A DNA stretch of 64,000 nucleotides. It comes from Bacteroidota bacterium (GTDB lineage Bacteria > Bacteroidota > Bacteroidia > AKYH767-A > OLB10). Under the pieces are notes generated by a model. The model was not told the origin of the DNA. It did not search any database and saw nothing but the letters and a program-made list of their open reading frames with translations. Positions 40,425 to 49,928 of the stretch are shown here, piece after piece; position 1 is the stretch's first letter, and the number at the start of each line of letters is the position of its first letter. The stretch spans positions 2,914,001-2,978,000 of the forward strand of contig CP064983.1 of NCBI GenBank assembly GCA_016699635.1, given 5' to 3'. A program made the translations under genes and the position numbers.

Positions 40425-41984
40425 ATGATGTTGTCAAATATACGTTGTTTAAAAATACCATCTTTCATGCGCTGTCAAAGGTTTTCAAACAGTTATTCTT
40501 GTATTCTAAATTTCAAACAATTGAGTCCTGTCTTAATTTTATCAGTGGTTTTGGTTTATACCATTCTGCTGTTTGCAATTACATTTTACACTTCGCGCAA
40601 TGCCGACAATCAGAGTTATTTTGTTGGTAACAGAAGTTCGCGTTGGTATGTGGTTGCATATGGAATGATCGGGGCATCGTTATCAGGTGTTACATTTATG
40701 TCAGTACCCGGTGATGTTGGTACAGGAAATTTCTCTTACTTTCAAATGGTGCTTGGCTATTTGTTAGGCTATGCTGTCATTGCTTTTGTGTTGCTACCTG
40801 TTTATTACCGTATGAATCTGACTTCAATCTATACTTATCTGAAGTCGAGGCTTGGAGAAAAAACGTATAAGACAGGTGCATTCTTCTTTATTCTTTCACG
40901 TGTAGTTGGTGCTTCGTTCAGAATGTATATTGTGGTATATGTGTTGCAGCTTTTTATTTTTCAGGCTTGGGGCGTTCCGTTTTGGGTCACCGTATTTGTG
41001 TTTGTCCTGCTGATACTCTCATACACATTCAAAGGTGGTGTAAAAACAATTGTGTGGACAGATTCATTGCAGACAACTTTTATGCTGCTTTCGCTCTTTA
41101 TTTCGGTTTATCTTATTGCCAAAGAGCTTAATTTTAGTTTTGCTGATGTAGTATCATCAATCAAATCAAGCCCATACTCAGATATTTTTGTGTGGGACTG
41201 GAGGTCGAAAGTGTTTTTTCCGAAACATTTTTTTGGAGGAATGTTTATTGCCATTGCCATGACGGGGCTTGATCAGGAAATGATGCAGAAAAATATCAGT
41301 TGCAGAAATGTACGCGAATCGCAAAAAAATATGATGACATTCAGCATCATTTTAGTTTTTGTAAATTTTATTTTTCTCTGTCTTGGAGCATTGTTGTATA
41401 TTTTTATTCAGCATCAGGGCATTGTTATTCCTGAGCGCACAACAGATGATTTGTTCCCGACAATTGCCATGCATTATCTCGGCACTTTTTCAGCTATTTG
41501 TTTTATCATTGGATTGATATCTGCTGCTTATCCAAGTGCAGATGGAGCATTAACAGCACTAACAGCATCGGTGTGTATTGATTTTCTTGGCTTTGAAGAA
41601 GGTAAATATACAGAGGCGCAAAAAACAAAAATCAGAAAAAGTGTACATGTCATTTTTGGTTTTGTATTACTTGGTGTTATCGTTTTGTTTCATGCCATCA
41701 ACGATCAGGCTGTGATACGTCAGATTTTCAGAGCAGCAAATTATACCTATGGTCCCTTGCTTGGACTTTTTGCATTCGGAATTCTAACTAAAAGAAATGT
41801 AATTGATAAATCAGTGCCTGTAATTGGGATATTATCGCCCGTAATTTGTTATATCATTGATGTAAACTCTGTGCAGTGGCTTGGTGGATATAAATTCGGG
41901 AATGAATTAATAATTCTTAATGGCGGCATCACCTTTATGGGCTTACTTTTGTTAACCAAACATAAAACCGCAGCACAAGAGTAA
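40425..41984 (+). CDS. Sodium:solute symporter (SSF family)
   Basis: A polytopic protein with about 13 membrane helices. SSF features are YFVGNRSSRWYVVAYGMIGASLSGVTFMSVPG, GFVLGYAV-like helices (QMVLGYLLGYAVIAFVLLPVYY) and GLISAAYPSADGALTALTASVCIDFLG. The annotated ATG at 40425 gives an odd polar leader; the real start may be a TTG at 40521 (LSPVLILSVVLVYTILLF), giving about 488 residues. The substrate is not predictable. Its stop overlaps the next gene's start (TAATG), so it is coupled to a GlcD-like oxidase; uptake of a hydroxy acid for that enzyme is possible (inference). Confidence 0.88.
   Translation: MMLSNIRCLKIPSFMRCQRFSNSYSCILNFKQLSPVLILSVVLVYTILLFAITFYTSRNADNQSYFVGNRSSRWYVVAYGMIGASLSGVTFMSVPGDVGTGNFSYFQMVLGYLLGYAVIAFVLLPVYYRMNLTSIYTYLKSRLGEKTYKTGAFFFILSRVVGASFRMYIVVYVLQLFIFQAWGVPFWVTVFVFVLLILSYTFKGGVKTIVWTDSLQTTFMLLSLFISVYLIAKELNFSFADVVSSIKSSPYSDIFVWDWRSKVFFPKHFFGGMFIAIAMTGLDQEMMQKNISCRNVRESQKNMMTFSIILVFVNFIFLCLGALLYIFIQHQGIVIPERTTDDLFPTIAMHYLGTFSAICFIIGLISAAYPSADGALTALTASVCIDFLGFEEGKYTEAQKTKIRKSVHVIFGFVLLGVIVLFHAINDQAVIRQIFRAANYTYGPLLGLFAFGILTKRNVIDKSVPVIGILSPVICYIIDVNSVQWLGGYKFGNELIILNGGITFMGLLLLTKHKTAAQE
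40435..40442 (-). promoter_or_regulatory. -7 box (TATATTTG) for recR
   Basis: A perfect TAnnTTTG match 25 bases before the recR ATG. It lies inside the doubtful N-terminal extension of the symporter ORF, which supports a later symporter start. Confidence 0.42.
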
Positions 41985-43414
41985 TGGAAAATATACAGCA
42001 GAAAAATAGTAGCACATCATATAATGTTGTTACGAATGAAATTCTTGAAAAACTAAAAGCTATTTGTGGCGAAAAATATGTTGTCAACAATGATGAATCA
42101 TGTGCAACCTATGGCAGTGACGAAACTGAAGATTTGTTTTTTAAACCGGAAGTAATAGTAAAACCCTCTGACGCCAATGAGATTTCAGCACTATTGAAAC
42201 TTGCCAATTCACATTTTATTCCCGTCACACCCCGTGGTCCCGGCACCCGTTTAAGTGGTGGTGCCTTGCCTGTGCATGGCGGAATTATTTTGTCCACAGA
42301 GCGACTAACTAAAATTATAGACATTGATGAAAAGAACCTTCAATGCACGGTCGAAACAGGTGTAATCAATCAGCATTTGCGCGATGCAGTAGAAGCCAAA
42401 GGCTTATTTTATCCTCCTGACCCTGCCAGCAGAGGAAGTTGTTTTATTGGCGGTAATCTTGCCGAGTGTAGCGGTGGACCTAAAGCTGTAAAGTATGGTG
42501 TTACTAAAGATTATGTACTGAATTGCGAAGTAGTGCTTCCAACGGGAGAAATAATATGGACAGGTGCCAATGTGCTGAAAAATTCCACAGGATATAATCT
42601 GACACAGTTGATGATAGGTAGTGAAGGTACATGAGGTGTCATAACAAAAGTGGTGTTAAAGTTAATTCCCTTGCCAACAGAAACTTTGCTGATGCTCATT
42701 CCTTTTCGATCTGCAGAAAAAGCATGTGAAGCTGTTTCAGCGGTTTTCAGAGCAGGAATTACACCTTCTGCAATGGAGTTTATGGAACGTGATGCCATTG
42801 AATTTGTGATGAAATTTACTGATGTAAAAGTGCCGCTTAAAGAAGATCATGTTGCGCATTTACTGATTGAAGTTGACGGCAACAACAAAGATGTTTTATT
42901 TAAAGACTGCGAAAAAATTTCAGAAGTCATGTATCAGCACGATTGCGATGAAGTGATGTTTGCAGAAAGTGCACAGCAAAAAGCAGACCTCTGGCGTGCA
43001 AGACGAGCTGTAGGCGAAGCTGTAAAGTCACATTCTGTGTATAAGGAGGAAGATACTGTTGTGCCTCGTGCCAGTTTACCTGTATTGCTTGCAGGAGTAA
43101 AAAAAATTGGAAGCAAATATGGATTTCGCAGTGTTTGCTATGGTCATGCCGGTGATGGAAATCTGCATGTAAACATTATTAAAGATGGCATGACTGACGA
43201 GGAGTGGAATCGTAAATTACCATTAGGTATTCAGGAAATATTTGAACTTTGTGTATCGTTGAATGGAACCATTTCCGGAGAGCATGGAATAGGGTGGGTG
43301 CAAAAAAACTATATGTCTATACGTTTTTCAGATGTTGAAATTGCACTTCAAAAAGGAATTAAAAAACTCTTTGATCCCAATAATATTTTAAATCCTTCAA
43401 AAATTTTTGCCTGA
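41984..43414 (+). CDS. FAD-linked oxidase, GlcD/D-lactate dehydrogenase type, with in-frame TGA at 42632-42634
   Basis: The N-terminal FAD_binding_4 domain has PRGPGTRLSGGALPVHGGIILS and GNLAECSGGPKAVKYGVTKDYV. The C-terminal FAD-oxidase domain has YGHAGDGNLHVNII and SGEHGIGWVQKNY. The frame is open on both sides of a TGA in the highly conserved context GSEGT-x-GVITK, where the family has Leu (GSEGTLG). This argues for a single substitution, or an error, in one gene of about 476 residues. The enzyme oxidises a 2-hydroxy acid such as glycolate or D-lactate. It overlaps the upstream symporter stop by one base and converges with pcrA directly at its end. Confidence 0.9.
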
Positions 43415-45729
43415 TTATTCTACAATTTTCAGTCGTGCATATTTCAACAGCAATTGCTTTTGCCCTTCACCTTCAAAGTTCACGGTAGCTTTCAAATCAG
43501 GCAAGTTGCCTTCCAACTGCATCACTTTTCCTTTACCAAACCGTTGATGTAATACACTCATTCCAATTTCAATTCTTTTAGGATCATCAGGAATAAAGTT
43601 TTCAAACAATTTGGGGTCGGTTTGTTTGGCAACAGGCTTTTTAAATACAGGTTTAAGATTGTTTTTTGTAAAACTGTTGGGGCTGAAACTTGGCACACCA
43701 TTGCCTTGCCTTATTGCAGTAGGTGACATCTTTGTATCACTAACGGGCAGTGCATCCAAGAACTCAGGATTAATTTCTTCAAGAAAACGACTAGGCTCGC
43801 AACCTGTTAATGTTCCCCAACGATAACGTGTCATGGCATAACTTAGTGTCAGCCGCTTTTCTGCTCTGGTAATGGCAACATAAAACAAACGCCTTTCTTC
43901 TTCAAGTTCATCACGCGAGTTAACAGCCAACTGCGATGGGAATAAATTTTCTTCAAGGCCGGAAACAAAAACTTCCTTAAACTCAAGTCCCTTAGCCTGA
44001 TGAATGGTCATCAGTGAAACTTTATCATCATTACCATCATCGGTTTCGGCATCTGTAAGCAGGGCAATGTCCTGCATATATTCGTTCAGCAATTTTGTTT
44101 CAGATTGCTCCAGTTCTGCTGATGGTGCTTCAAGAGCTGTTTGTGCACCATCGCTAAACTCTTTTATACCTGCCAGCAACTCCTGTATATGTTCGTATTG
44201 ACTGACACCTTCTGCAGTTTTATCATTAAATAATTCTTTCAACAATCCGCTTGATTGAGCAATGTGACTTGCCACATCATAAGCATTTTGAGTCTTTGCC
44301 AAAACAGAAAAACTTTGCATCATAGTAACAAACTCATTGATTTTTGTTTTTGTTCCCGTTGCAATATCAATCTCACGATCGTTTATATCCTGCATCACAT
44401 CCCACAGCGTACAAGTACGTGCATCAGCAAGAACTAATAGTTTTTCATAAGTGGTTTTGCCGATACCTCGGGTAGGGTAGTTGTAAATTCTGTCAAGAGC
44501 TTCTTCGTCATACGGATTAATTGTAAGTCGAAAATAAGCGAGTAAATCTTTTATTTCTTTTCGTTTATAAAAAGACAAGCCTCCGAAAATTCTGTAAGGA
44601 ATATTTAGTTTACGCAATGCTTCTTCTAAACTTCTAGACTGTGCATTGGTGCGATAAAGAATTGCAATTTCTTTGTTTTTAAAATGCAGATTCATTTTGT
44701 CTTCAAAGATTGCCTGTGCTACCTGTGCACCTTCCTCATTGTCGCTTAATGCCCTGAGTAATCTTATTTTTTCGCCACCTGTATTTTCTGTCCAGACTTC
44801 TTTTTTAAGTTGATTTCTGTTGTTGGCAATTACACTGTTTGCTGCGCCTACTATGGTCTTTGTGCTTCTGTAATTCTGTTCTAATTTAAAAGTCTTTAAA
44901 TCAGGATAGTCTTTCTCGAAGTTGAGAATATTTTGAATGTTAGCACCTCGGAATGCATAAATACTTTGTGCATCATCACCCACAACACAAATATTTTCAT
45001 GTGCTGCTGCAAGTTTTCTGACAATAATGTATTGTGCATAGTTTGTGTCCTGAAACTCATCAACCATCACATACTTAAATTTATTCTGATACTTCGACAA
45101 CGCTTCAGGGTGATTTTTAAGGAGCAAATAGGTATTGAATAACAAATCATCAAAATCCATGGCATCAGACTGTTTCAATCGCTTTTGATAAATTTCGTAT
45201 AGCATACCTATTTTTGGTTTGCCTGCCATTTTATCTTCATTGGTCAACTCGGAGTGATTCAGATAGTCACTTACAGAAAACACATTATTTTTTGCAGACG
45301 AAATTCTGTTCAGTACCAATGAAGGCTTGTAGGTTTTGTCATCAAGATTCTGTTCATTGATAATTTTTTTAATCAGACTTTTTGAATCATCAGAATCATA
45401 AATGGTGAAATTTGTAGGGAATCCTATTTTCTCGGCTTCAATTCTTAAAATACGTGCAAATACTGAGTGAAAGGTTCCCATCCACAAATTTTGAGCATCA
45501 TGACCAACTTTTTCCATGATGCGCTTTTTCATTTCACGGGCTGCTTTATTGGTAAAGGTTAAAGACAAAATATTAAATGGGTCAACCTGATTGTTGATCA
45601 TGTGTATGATTCTGTAGGTAAGCACCCTGGTTTTTCCCGAACCTGCACCGGCAATAATCATACTGCACCTTTCATGCACTCAACTGCATCACGCTGCGAT
45701 GGATTTAATTCATCTAAATAATTATTCAT
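43415..45729 (-). CDS. pcrA: ATP-dependent DNA helicase PcrA/UvrD, frameshifted near the N-terminus
   Basis: SF1A helicase with Walker A AGAGSGKT, motif Ia NILSLTFTNKAAREMKKRI, motif II VMVDEFQDTN, motif III GDDAQSIYAFRGA, motif IV LEQNYRSTKTI and motif VI LFYVAITRAEKRL. A C-terminal SH3-like tail follows (GMSVLHQRFGKGKVMQLEG). The as-read ORF begins at 45679, but the true start is the ATG at 45729 (MNNYLDELNPSQRDAVECMKG), with a one-base slip near 45661. Repaired length is about 771 residues. It unwinds DNA in excision repair and clears replication blocks. It has its own strong -7 box. Confidence 0.95.
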
Positions 45730-45748
45730 AATGGAATTTACTACTCTT

Positions 45749-45756
45749 CAAAGATA
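45749..45756 (-). promoter_or_regulatory. -7 box (TATCTTTG) for pcrA
   Basis: A perfect TAnnTTTG match 20 bases before the ATG at 45729. Its position supports that start over the internal ATG. Confidence 0.5.
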
Positions 45757-45785
45757 AGGGTTGCTTTGGTTATTAAAATGAAAAC

Positions 45786-45809
45786 AGGGTATGTTTTTTC
45801 ATACCCTGC
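45786..45809 (-). terminator. Intrinsic terminator of the 127-residue coiled-coil gene
   Basis: A perfect 9-bp stem (CAGGGTATG/CATACCCTG) with a 6-base loop. On the minus strand it is followed by TTTTCATTTT. It lies between the stop of the 45845-46228 gene and the pcrA promoter. Confidence 0.7.
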
Positions 45810-45844
45810 TATTGAAAACTTTTTAATTAATTTCAAACTAATGA

Positions 45845-46228
45845 TTACATATATTTTCTGAGAAAAGAATAATAATCATGTTTCAGATCAACATAAATAT
45901 GCTCAAATGTTTTCATCCGTTCGCGAAGTGATGCTTCTACATCAACAATTTGCTGCGAAAATTTTCCGCCTTTACTTACTGATTCAAATTCTTCGTCTAA
46001 TTTATTTTCAAATTGTTTTACATCATGATGCAGCAGGTCTATCTGGTCAACCTGAATGATAACCTGATTCTGAAAATGTTCAGCTTCGCGAAGTATATCT
46101 TTGTTTGTATTGCTTACAACTACATGTGACAGATGTTTACGCCAAAATCTCAATTCATTCTTGTAAAAATCCAGTGCCTTCAACCATTCGAGTAATTCAA
46201 CATGGTTCATTTCAATTTTTGTTATCAT
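45845..46228 (-). CDS. Hypothetical helical/coiled-coil protein
   Basis: 127 residues, not recognised. It is highly charged, with no signal peptide or membrane segment. Heptad-like spacing runs through most of its length (LEWLKALDFYKNELRFWRKHL; LLHHDVKQFENKLDEEFESV; ASLRERMKTFEHIYVDLKHDY), suggesting a long alpha-helical hairpin. The start may be the second Met, MNHVELLEWLKAL at residue 7, because the first codons are weak. It is followed by a clear terminator, so it is a one-gene unit between pcrA and the divergent DUF4199 gene. Confidence 0.7.
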   Translation of the reverse strand: MITKIEMNHVELLEWLKALDFYKNELRFWRKHLSHVVVSNTNKDILREAEHFQNQVIIQVDQIDLLHHDVKQFENKLDEEFESVSKGGKFSQQIVDVEASLRERMKTFEHIYVDLKHDYYSFLRKYM

Positions 46229-46322
46229 ACATTATGTTCTTTTGTAGCTGCTAAAATAGCACATTTCCGACTTACCTTAGTTACTGTCTCGGCAATAAAT
46301 TTCTTTGTATGCTTTAAAAAAC

Positions 46323-46330
46323 TAATTTTG
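46323..46330 (+). promoter_or_regulatory. -7 box (TAATTTTG) for the DUF4199 gene
   Basis: A perfect TAnnTTTG match 23 bases before the ATG, with TTTG at 46304-46307 as a possible -33 element (15-base spacer). Confidence 0.42.
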
Positions 46331-46353
46331 GCTTGTAAACATTAAATCAATTC

Positions 46354-46866
46354 ATGATGAAATCATTTATCAAATATGGAATTATGGGCTCATTGCTCGC
46401 ATTTGCATGGACTTTGGTTGGTTACATTTTAGGTAACGAAACACAGGAAAAACTCAAATGGCTTAGCATGTTGGTGATGATTATAATTGTCGTGTTTTGT
46501 TTCAGGGCAGTTATCAATGAAGAGAAAAAAGCTAATGAAGGTTTTATTTCTTTTGGTAAGGCTTTTGGCATGGCATTTAAAACTGGTTTGGTAATGGCTT
46601 TATGCAGTGCCGTTTTCACTTATTTATATTTTAACTTCATAAATCCGGAATACATGGAGTTTGCCATTCAAAAGGCACAGGAGCAAATGCAATCACAAGG
46701 TTTGTCTGACGAGCAGATTGATATGTCAATGAAAATGCAGGCTAAATTTATGACACCGGCAATGATGACAATAGTTGCATTTTTCAGCTCGGTAATTATT
46801 TATGTAATTGTATCTTTGATAATGGGTGCAATAATGAAAAAAGAGAATCCTAATGAGATGAGTTAA
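46354..46866 (+). CDS. DUF4199 domain-containing membrane protein
   Basis: 170 residues, intact. Four membrane helices: GIMGSLLAFAWTLVGYILG, LSMLVMIIIVVFCFRAVI, FKTGLVMALCSAVFTYLYF, and MMTIVAFFSSVIIYVIVSLIMGAIM at the C-terminus. The conserved INPEYMEFAIQKAQEQMQSQGLSDEQID-type amphipathic loop between helices 3 and 4 is diagnostic of DUF4199, a family common in Bacteroidota without known function. Its end overlaps the convergent rocD gene by 4 bases. Confidence 0.85.
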   Translation: MMKSFIKYGIMGSLLAFAWTLVGYILGNETQEKLKWLSMLVMIIIVVFCFRAVINEEKKANEGFISFGKAFGMAFKTGLVMALCSAVFTYLYFNFINPEYMEFAIQKAQEQMQSQGLSDEQIDMSMKMQAKFMTPAMMTIVAFFSSVIIYVIVSLIMGAIMKKENPNEMS

Positions 46867-48095
46867 AATTCACTCAACGTTTTCTTAATAATTGCAATAC
46901 ATTCATAAAGCTGTTCTTCTGTCATCACCAATGGTGGTGTAAATCTGATAATATCTCCATGAGTGGGCTTGGCCAAAATGCCATTTGCTGCTAATTTCAA
47001 ACAAACATCCCATGCATCTTTTCCTTTGCTAGGTTTTATCACAATAGCATTCATCAGCCCTTTGCCGCGAACCAATGTCAGCATTTCATGCTTAAATTTA
47101 TTTAACTCATCACGCAGAATTTTACCCAATTTAGTTGCATTCTCTGCAAGTTTTTCATCAAGTATTACCTGTAAGGCTGTTGTTGCAACTACACAGGCCA
47201 ATGGGTTTCCTCCATAGGTTGAACCATGTTCTCCCGGCTGAATCGCTAACATAATATTATCATTAGCTAAAACAGCACTCACCGGCAACATGCCACCACT
47301 CAATGCTTTTCCCAAAATCAAAATATCGGGTTTCACGTTCTCATAATCGCAGGCAAGCATTTTACCTGTACGAGCTAACCCTGTTTGAATTTCATCAGCA
47401 ATAAACAAAACATTATTTTGCCTGCATAATGCTGCTGCTTTAGACAAGTAGCCATCATCAGGAACAACAACACCGGCTTCGCCCTGTATAGGCTCAACAA
47501 TAAATCCTGCAACGTTAGGGTCGGAGAGAGCATCTTCCAACGCTGCCAGATTATTATATGGAATAATTACATATCCCGGAGTAAACGGGCCATAGTTTGT
47601 TGATGCTGTTGGGTCTGTAGATGCAGAAATAATTGAAATAGTACGTCCGTGAAAGTTTCCTTCACAAAAAATAATTTTTGCCTGATTGCGTGCAATATCT
47701 TTATTCTTATAAGCCCACTTTCTGCAAAGCTTAATGGCTGTTTCAACAGCTTCTGCGCCTGAATTCATCGGCAACAGTTTATCATAGCCAAACAACTCAG
47801 TTGCATACTTTTCGTATTCTCCAAGCTTGTCATTATAAAAAGCTCTTGACGTAAGTGCTAACTTTCCTGCCTGCTCAACTAACGATGCCACAATACGCGG
47901 ATGACAATGACCCTGATTTACGGCACTGTATGACGATAAAAAATCAAAATACTGTTTGCCTTCCGTATCCCAAACAAAAATACCTTCGCCACGGCTCAAC
48001 ACTACCGGCAACGGATGATAGTTATGTGCGCCATAACGCTCTTCCAGTTCAATAAAATAACTTGCTCCGATAGTTGTTTCCTTACTCATTTCCAT
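46863..48095 (-). CDS. rocD: Ornithine aminotransferase
   Basis: 410 residues, intact class III PLP-dependent aminotransferase. It moves the delta-amino group of ornithine to 2-oxoglutarate, giving glutamate semialdehyde for proline and glutamate metabolism. Motifs: LSSYSAVNQGHCHPRI (residues 53-68), NSGAEAVETAIKLCRKW, EGNFHGRT, FIVEPIQGEAGVVVP, LFIADEIQTGLARTGK, the PLP lysine K263 in LGKALSGG, and GEHGSTYGGNPLAC. The SYSAVNQGH stretch favours ornithine over acetylornithine as substrate. The start may be the second Met (48089). It has a clear -7 box upstream. Confidence 0.95.
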   Translation of the reverse strand: MEMSKETTIGASYFIELEERYGAHNYHPLPVVLSRGEGIFVWDTEGKQYFDFLSSYSAVNQGHCHPRIVASLVEQAGKLALTSRAFYNDKLGEYEKYATELFGYDKLLPMNSGAEAVETAIKLCRKWAYKNKDIARNQAKIIFCEGNFHGRTISIISASTDPTASTNYGPFTPGYVIIPYNNLAALEDALSDPNVAGFIVEPIQGEAGVVVPDDGYLSKAAALCRQNNVLFIADEIQTGLARTGKMLACDYENVKPDILILGKALSGGMLPVSAVLANDNIMLAIQPGEHGSTYGGNPLACVVATTALQVILDEKLAENATKLGKILRDELNKFKHEMLTLVRGKGLMNAIVIKPSKGKDAWDVCLKLAANGILAKPTHGDIIRFTPPLVMTEEQLYECIAIIKKTLSEF

Positions 48096-48114
48096 AATAA
48101 AAAATTGTCTGATG

Positions 48115-48122
48115 CAAATTTA
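48115..48122 (-). promoter_or_regulatory. -7 box (TAAATTTG) for rocD
   Basis: A perfect TAnnTTTG match followed by CATC, 20 bases before the rocD ATG. Confidence 0.45.
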
Positions 48123-48253
48123 ATCAATTGCCGCCACTTTATAGGTAGGCATTAGAATATTACGCTGTCAAAACATTCAAACAATCAATATCACTTCAGT
48201 CAAACATATCAAATCAAATTAAAACAACTATTTTTAACGCTTCAACAATTTAC

Positions 48254-49188
48254 ATGAAAAGAAAAACTTTTTCTATTGCCTTGCTTTTTTGCATCATCAG
48301 TCTGTTGGTTTATGGTTTGGGATTTTTTTGTCATAAACGCACAAAGCCAACATTGATTTTATTGAAGAACATGCAGTTGATCCCGACAAAAGACGCTATG
48401 CCGTAAAAGACGAAGCCGCGCGTCACTACATTGACCTCGACCGCTATGGCGAATCTCCTCTCGACAGCCTGCCTAAAAACTGGAAGGCTGCTGTCGAAAA
48501 ATACAGCAAAGACACCCTCATGGCGCATGGCATTGTGCCTTGGCATATCAACGTCATGCTTGGCCGCCTCACAGATGCATTCCGAAACAAAGACTACAAC
48601 AAAATTCTACGCTACTCTGCCGACCTTGGACACTATGTTGCCGATGCACATGTGCCGCTGCACTGCACACAAAACTATAACGGACAACTCACCAATCAGG
48701 TGGGCATTCATGGCTTATGGGAGTCGCGCCTGCCCGAACTCTTTGCCGATGATTACGACTACTTCATTGGCAAAGCACAGGTCATCGAAAAACCTATGGA
48801 CTACATCTGGGAAATCATCAGTCAAAGTTTTGCTGCAAAAGATTCTGTTCTGTTATTCGAAAAAGAACTCAATGCCCGATTCGATGCCGACCGCAAATAT
48901 GCCTTTGAGCAGCGTGGAACCACCATGATGCGTGTCTATTCAGTTGACTATTCCAAACAATATCAGGACATGCTCAACGGCATGGTGGAACGCAGAATGC
49001 GACAGGCAATTATTGCAGTAGGCAGCTTCTGGCTCACAGCATGGACCAATGCCGGACAGCCTAACCTCGATGGCATCGAAAAAGTAATCATCAGCGAGGA
49101 GATGAAACGCGAAATTGAAAACGAAGACAAAATGTGGCGCACGGGCAAAGTACTTTCACCGGGTGGACATGCCGATGATGATCATTGA
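48254..49188 (+). CDS. S1/P1-type zinc-dependent nuclease / phospholipase C-like secreted protein, with a short internal deletion and frameshift
   Basis: The ATG at 48254 opens a signal peptide (KRKTFSIALLFCIISLLVYG) and FFCHKR, the usual start of this zinc-hydrolase family. The frame then breaks near 48335. The remaining frame reads NIDFIEEHAVDPDKRRYAVKDEAARHYIDLDRYG, with zinc-binding His in ARHYIDLD, ADLGHYVADAHVPLHCTQNY and HGLWESRLP. Compared with the family, about 15-20 codons between HKR and NIDFIEE are missing, so this is more than a one-base slip. Codons are more GC-rich than neighbours (GCC, CTC and CGC are frequent). It is secreted to the periplasm or outside. Confidence 0.82.
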
Positions 49189-49266
49189 TTTCTTATATAG
49201 CATCAACCAATAGTTTTTTATTTTTTCTTGAAGCACAAACTGCAGTAACATCTGCAAACGTTTCTA

Positions 49267-49280
49267 CCGATAACTATCGG
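49267..49280. repeat. Palindromic REP-like element next to the RAYT gene
   Basis: CCGATAACTATCGG forms 6-bp arms around a 2-base centre. The exact reverse complement recurs at 54954-54967. It lies 3 bases from the stop codon of the REP-associated transposase gene. Confidence 0.75.
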
Positions 49281-49283
49281 ACT

Positions 49284-49814
49284 TCATAGTTCAGCCAGTT
49301 TTAAATCGGTAAATTGATTAGCACTGCTATATACATAAAAATGTGGCTCTGTAACTATTCGTGCTTCCACAGGATTGTTGTGTATGTAATTTACTTTTTG
49401 ATCAATAAATTTATTACTGAATAAATCGAAGGCATGATTATGCTGTTCCCAAAACTGATATTTAACATTGTGCGCATTTTTATTGCCGTAAAACTCAAAC
49501 ATATAAAGCAACCATTCGCGCCTGCTTTCCGTGGCGCTTTCTTCAATCATTTTAATGATTTGCTTTGTGTAACTCTTAAAGTCTCGTAACATATCGCTTA
49601 AACTCACATCGTCTTCCGTTTTTGCAATTAAATGAATGTGTGATGGCATAATGCAAAAAGCAAACACTTTTAGCTTTTTATTGTCAATGCTGTAATTTAA
49701 GTTCTTAACTATCTCATCGCAGTAAATGGCTCTTGTAAAAACATCAATCCAACCAACTGTGGTTAATATAACAAAGTATAGCCCATCAGGAAATATTTTG
49801 TATTTTTCGCACAT
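49284..49814 (-). CDS. REP-associated tyrosine transposase (RAYT, Y1/IS200-like)
   Basis: 176 residues with the HUH single-strand endonuclease layout: the metal-binding His pair in CIMPSHIHLIAK (His59, His61) and the catalytic Tyr82 in DFKSYTKQIIKMI. The C-terminal part, YIHNNPVEARIVTEPHFYVYSSA, is typical of RAYTs. These enzymes cut and mobilise REP/BIME palindromes rather than forming an ordinary insertion sequence. A small palindrome lies directly downstream (49267-49280) and a 35-base hairpin repeat upstream (49859-49893). Both recur near 55 kb. The frame is intact, so it may be active. Confidence 0.9.
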   Translation of the reverse strand: MCEKYKIFPDGLYFVILTTVGWIDVFTRAIYCDEIVKNLNYSIDNKKLKVFAFCIMPSHIHLIAKTEDDVSLSDMLRDFKSYTKQIIKMIEESATESRREWLLYMFEFYGNKNAHNVKYQFWEQHNHAFDLFSNKFIDQKVNYIHNNPVEARIVTEPHFYVYSSANQFTDLKLAEL

Positions 49815-49858
49815 GCACCGGCAAAGTAAGTCTTATAGTTTGCAAGATGTAAACAAAA

Positions 49859-49893
49859 TAAATGGCACGAGCGGAAAGGACGCTCGCACCTAC
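49859..49893. repeat. 35-base hairpin repeat (REP-like), copy 1
   Basis: It contains CGAGCG-GAAAGGA-CGCTCG, a 6-bp GC-rich stem with a 7-base loop, flanked by TAAATGGCA and CACCTAC. The reverse complement with one mismatch is at 55306-55340. The GC content is far above the surroundings. It lies 45 bases before the RAYT start. Confidence 0.85.
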
Positions 49894-49928
49894 GGGATTC
49901 ATAAGTCAAACGAAAATAGAAACAATTT

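Noticed and set aside
42632..42634. TGA read as an amino acid (alternative genetic code)
   Set aside because: Many intact genes in the window end at TGA (for example 26551, 31883, 43414, 54507), and the residues expected at the in-frame TGAs differ, so errors or point mutations fit better.
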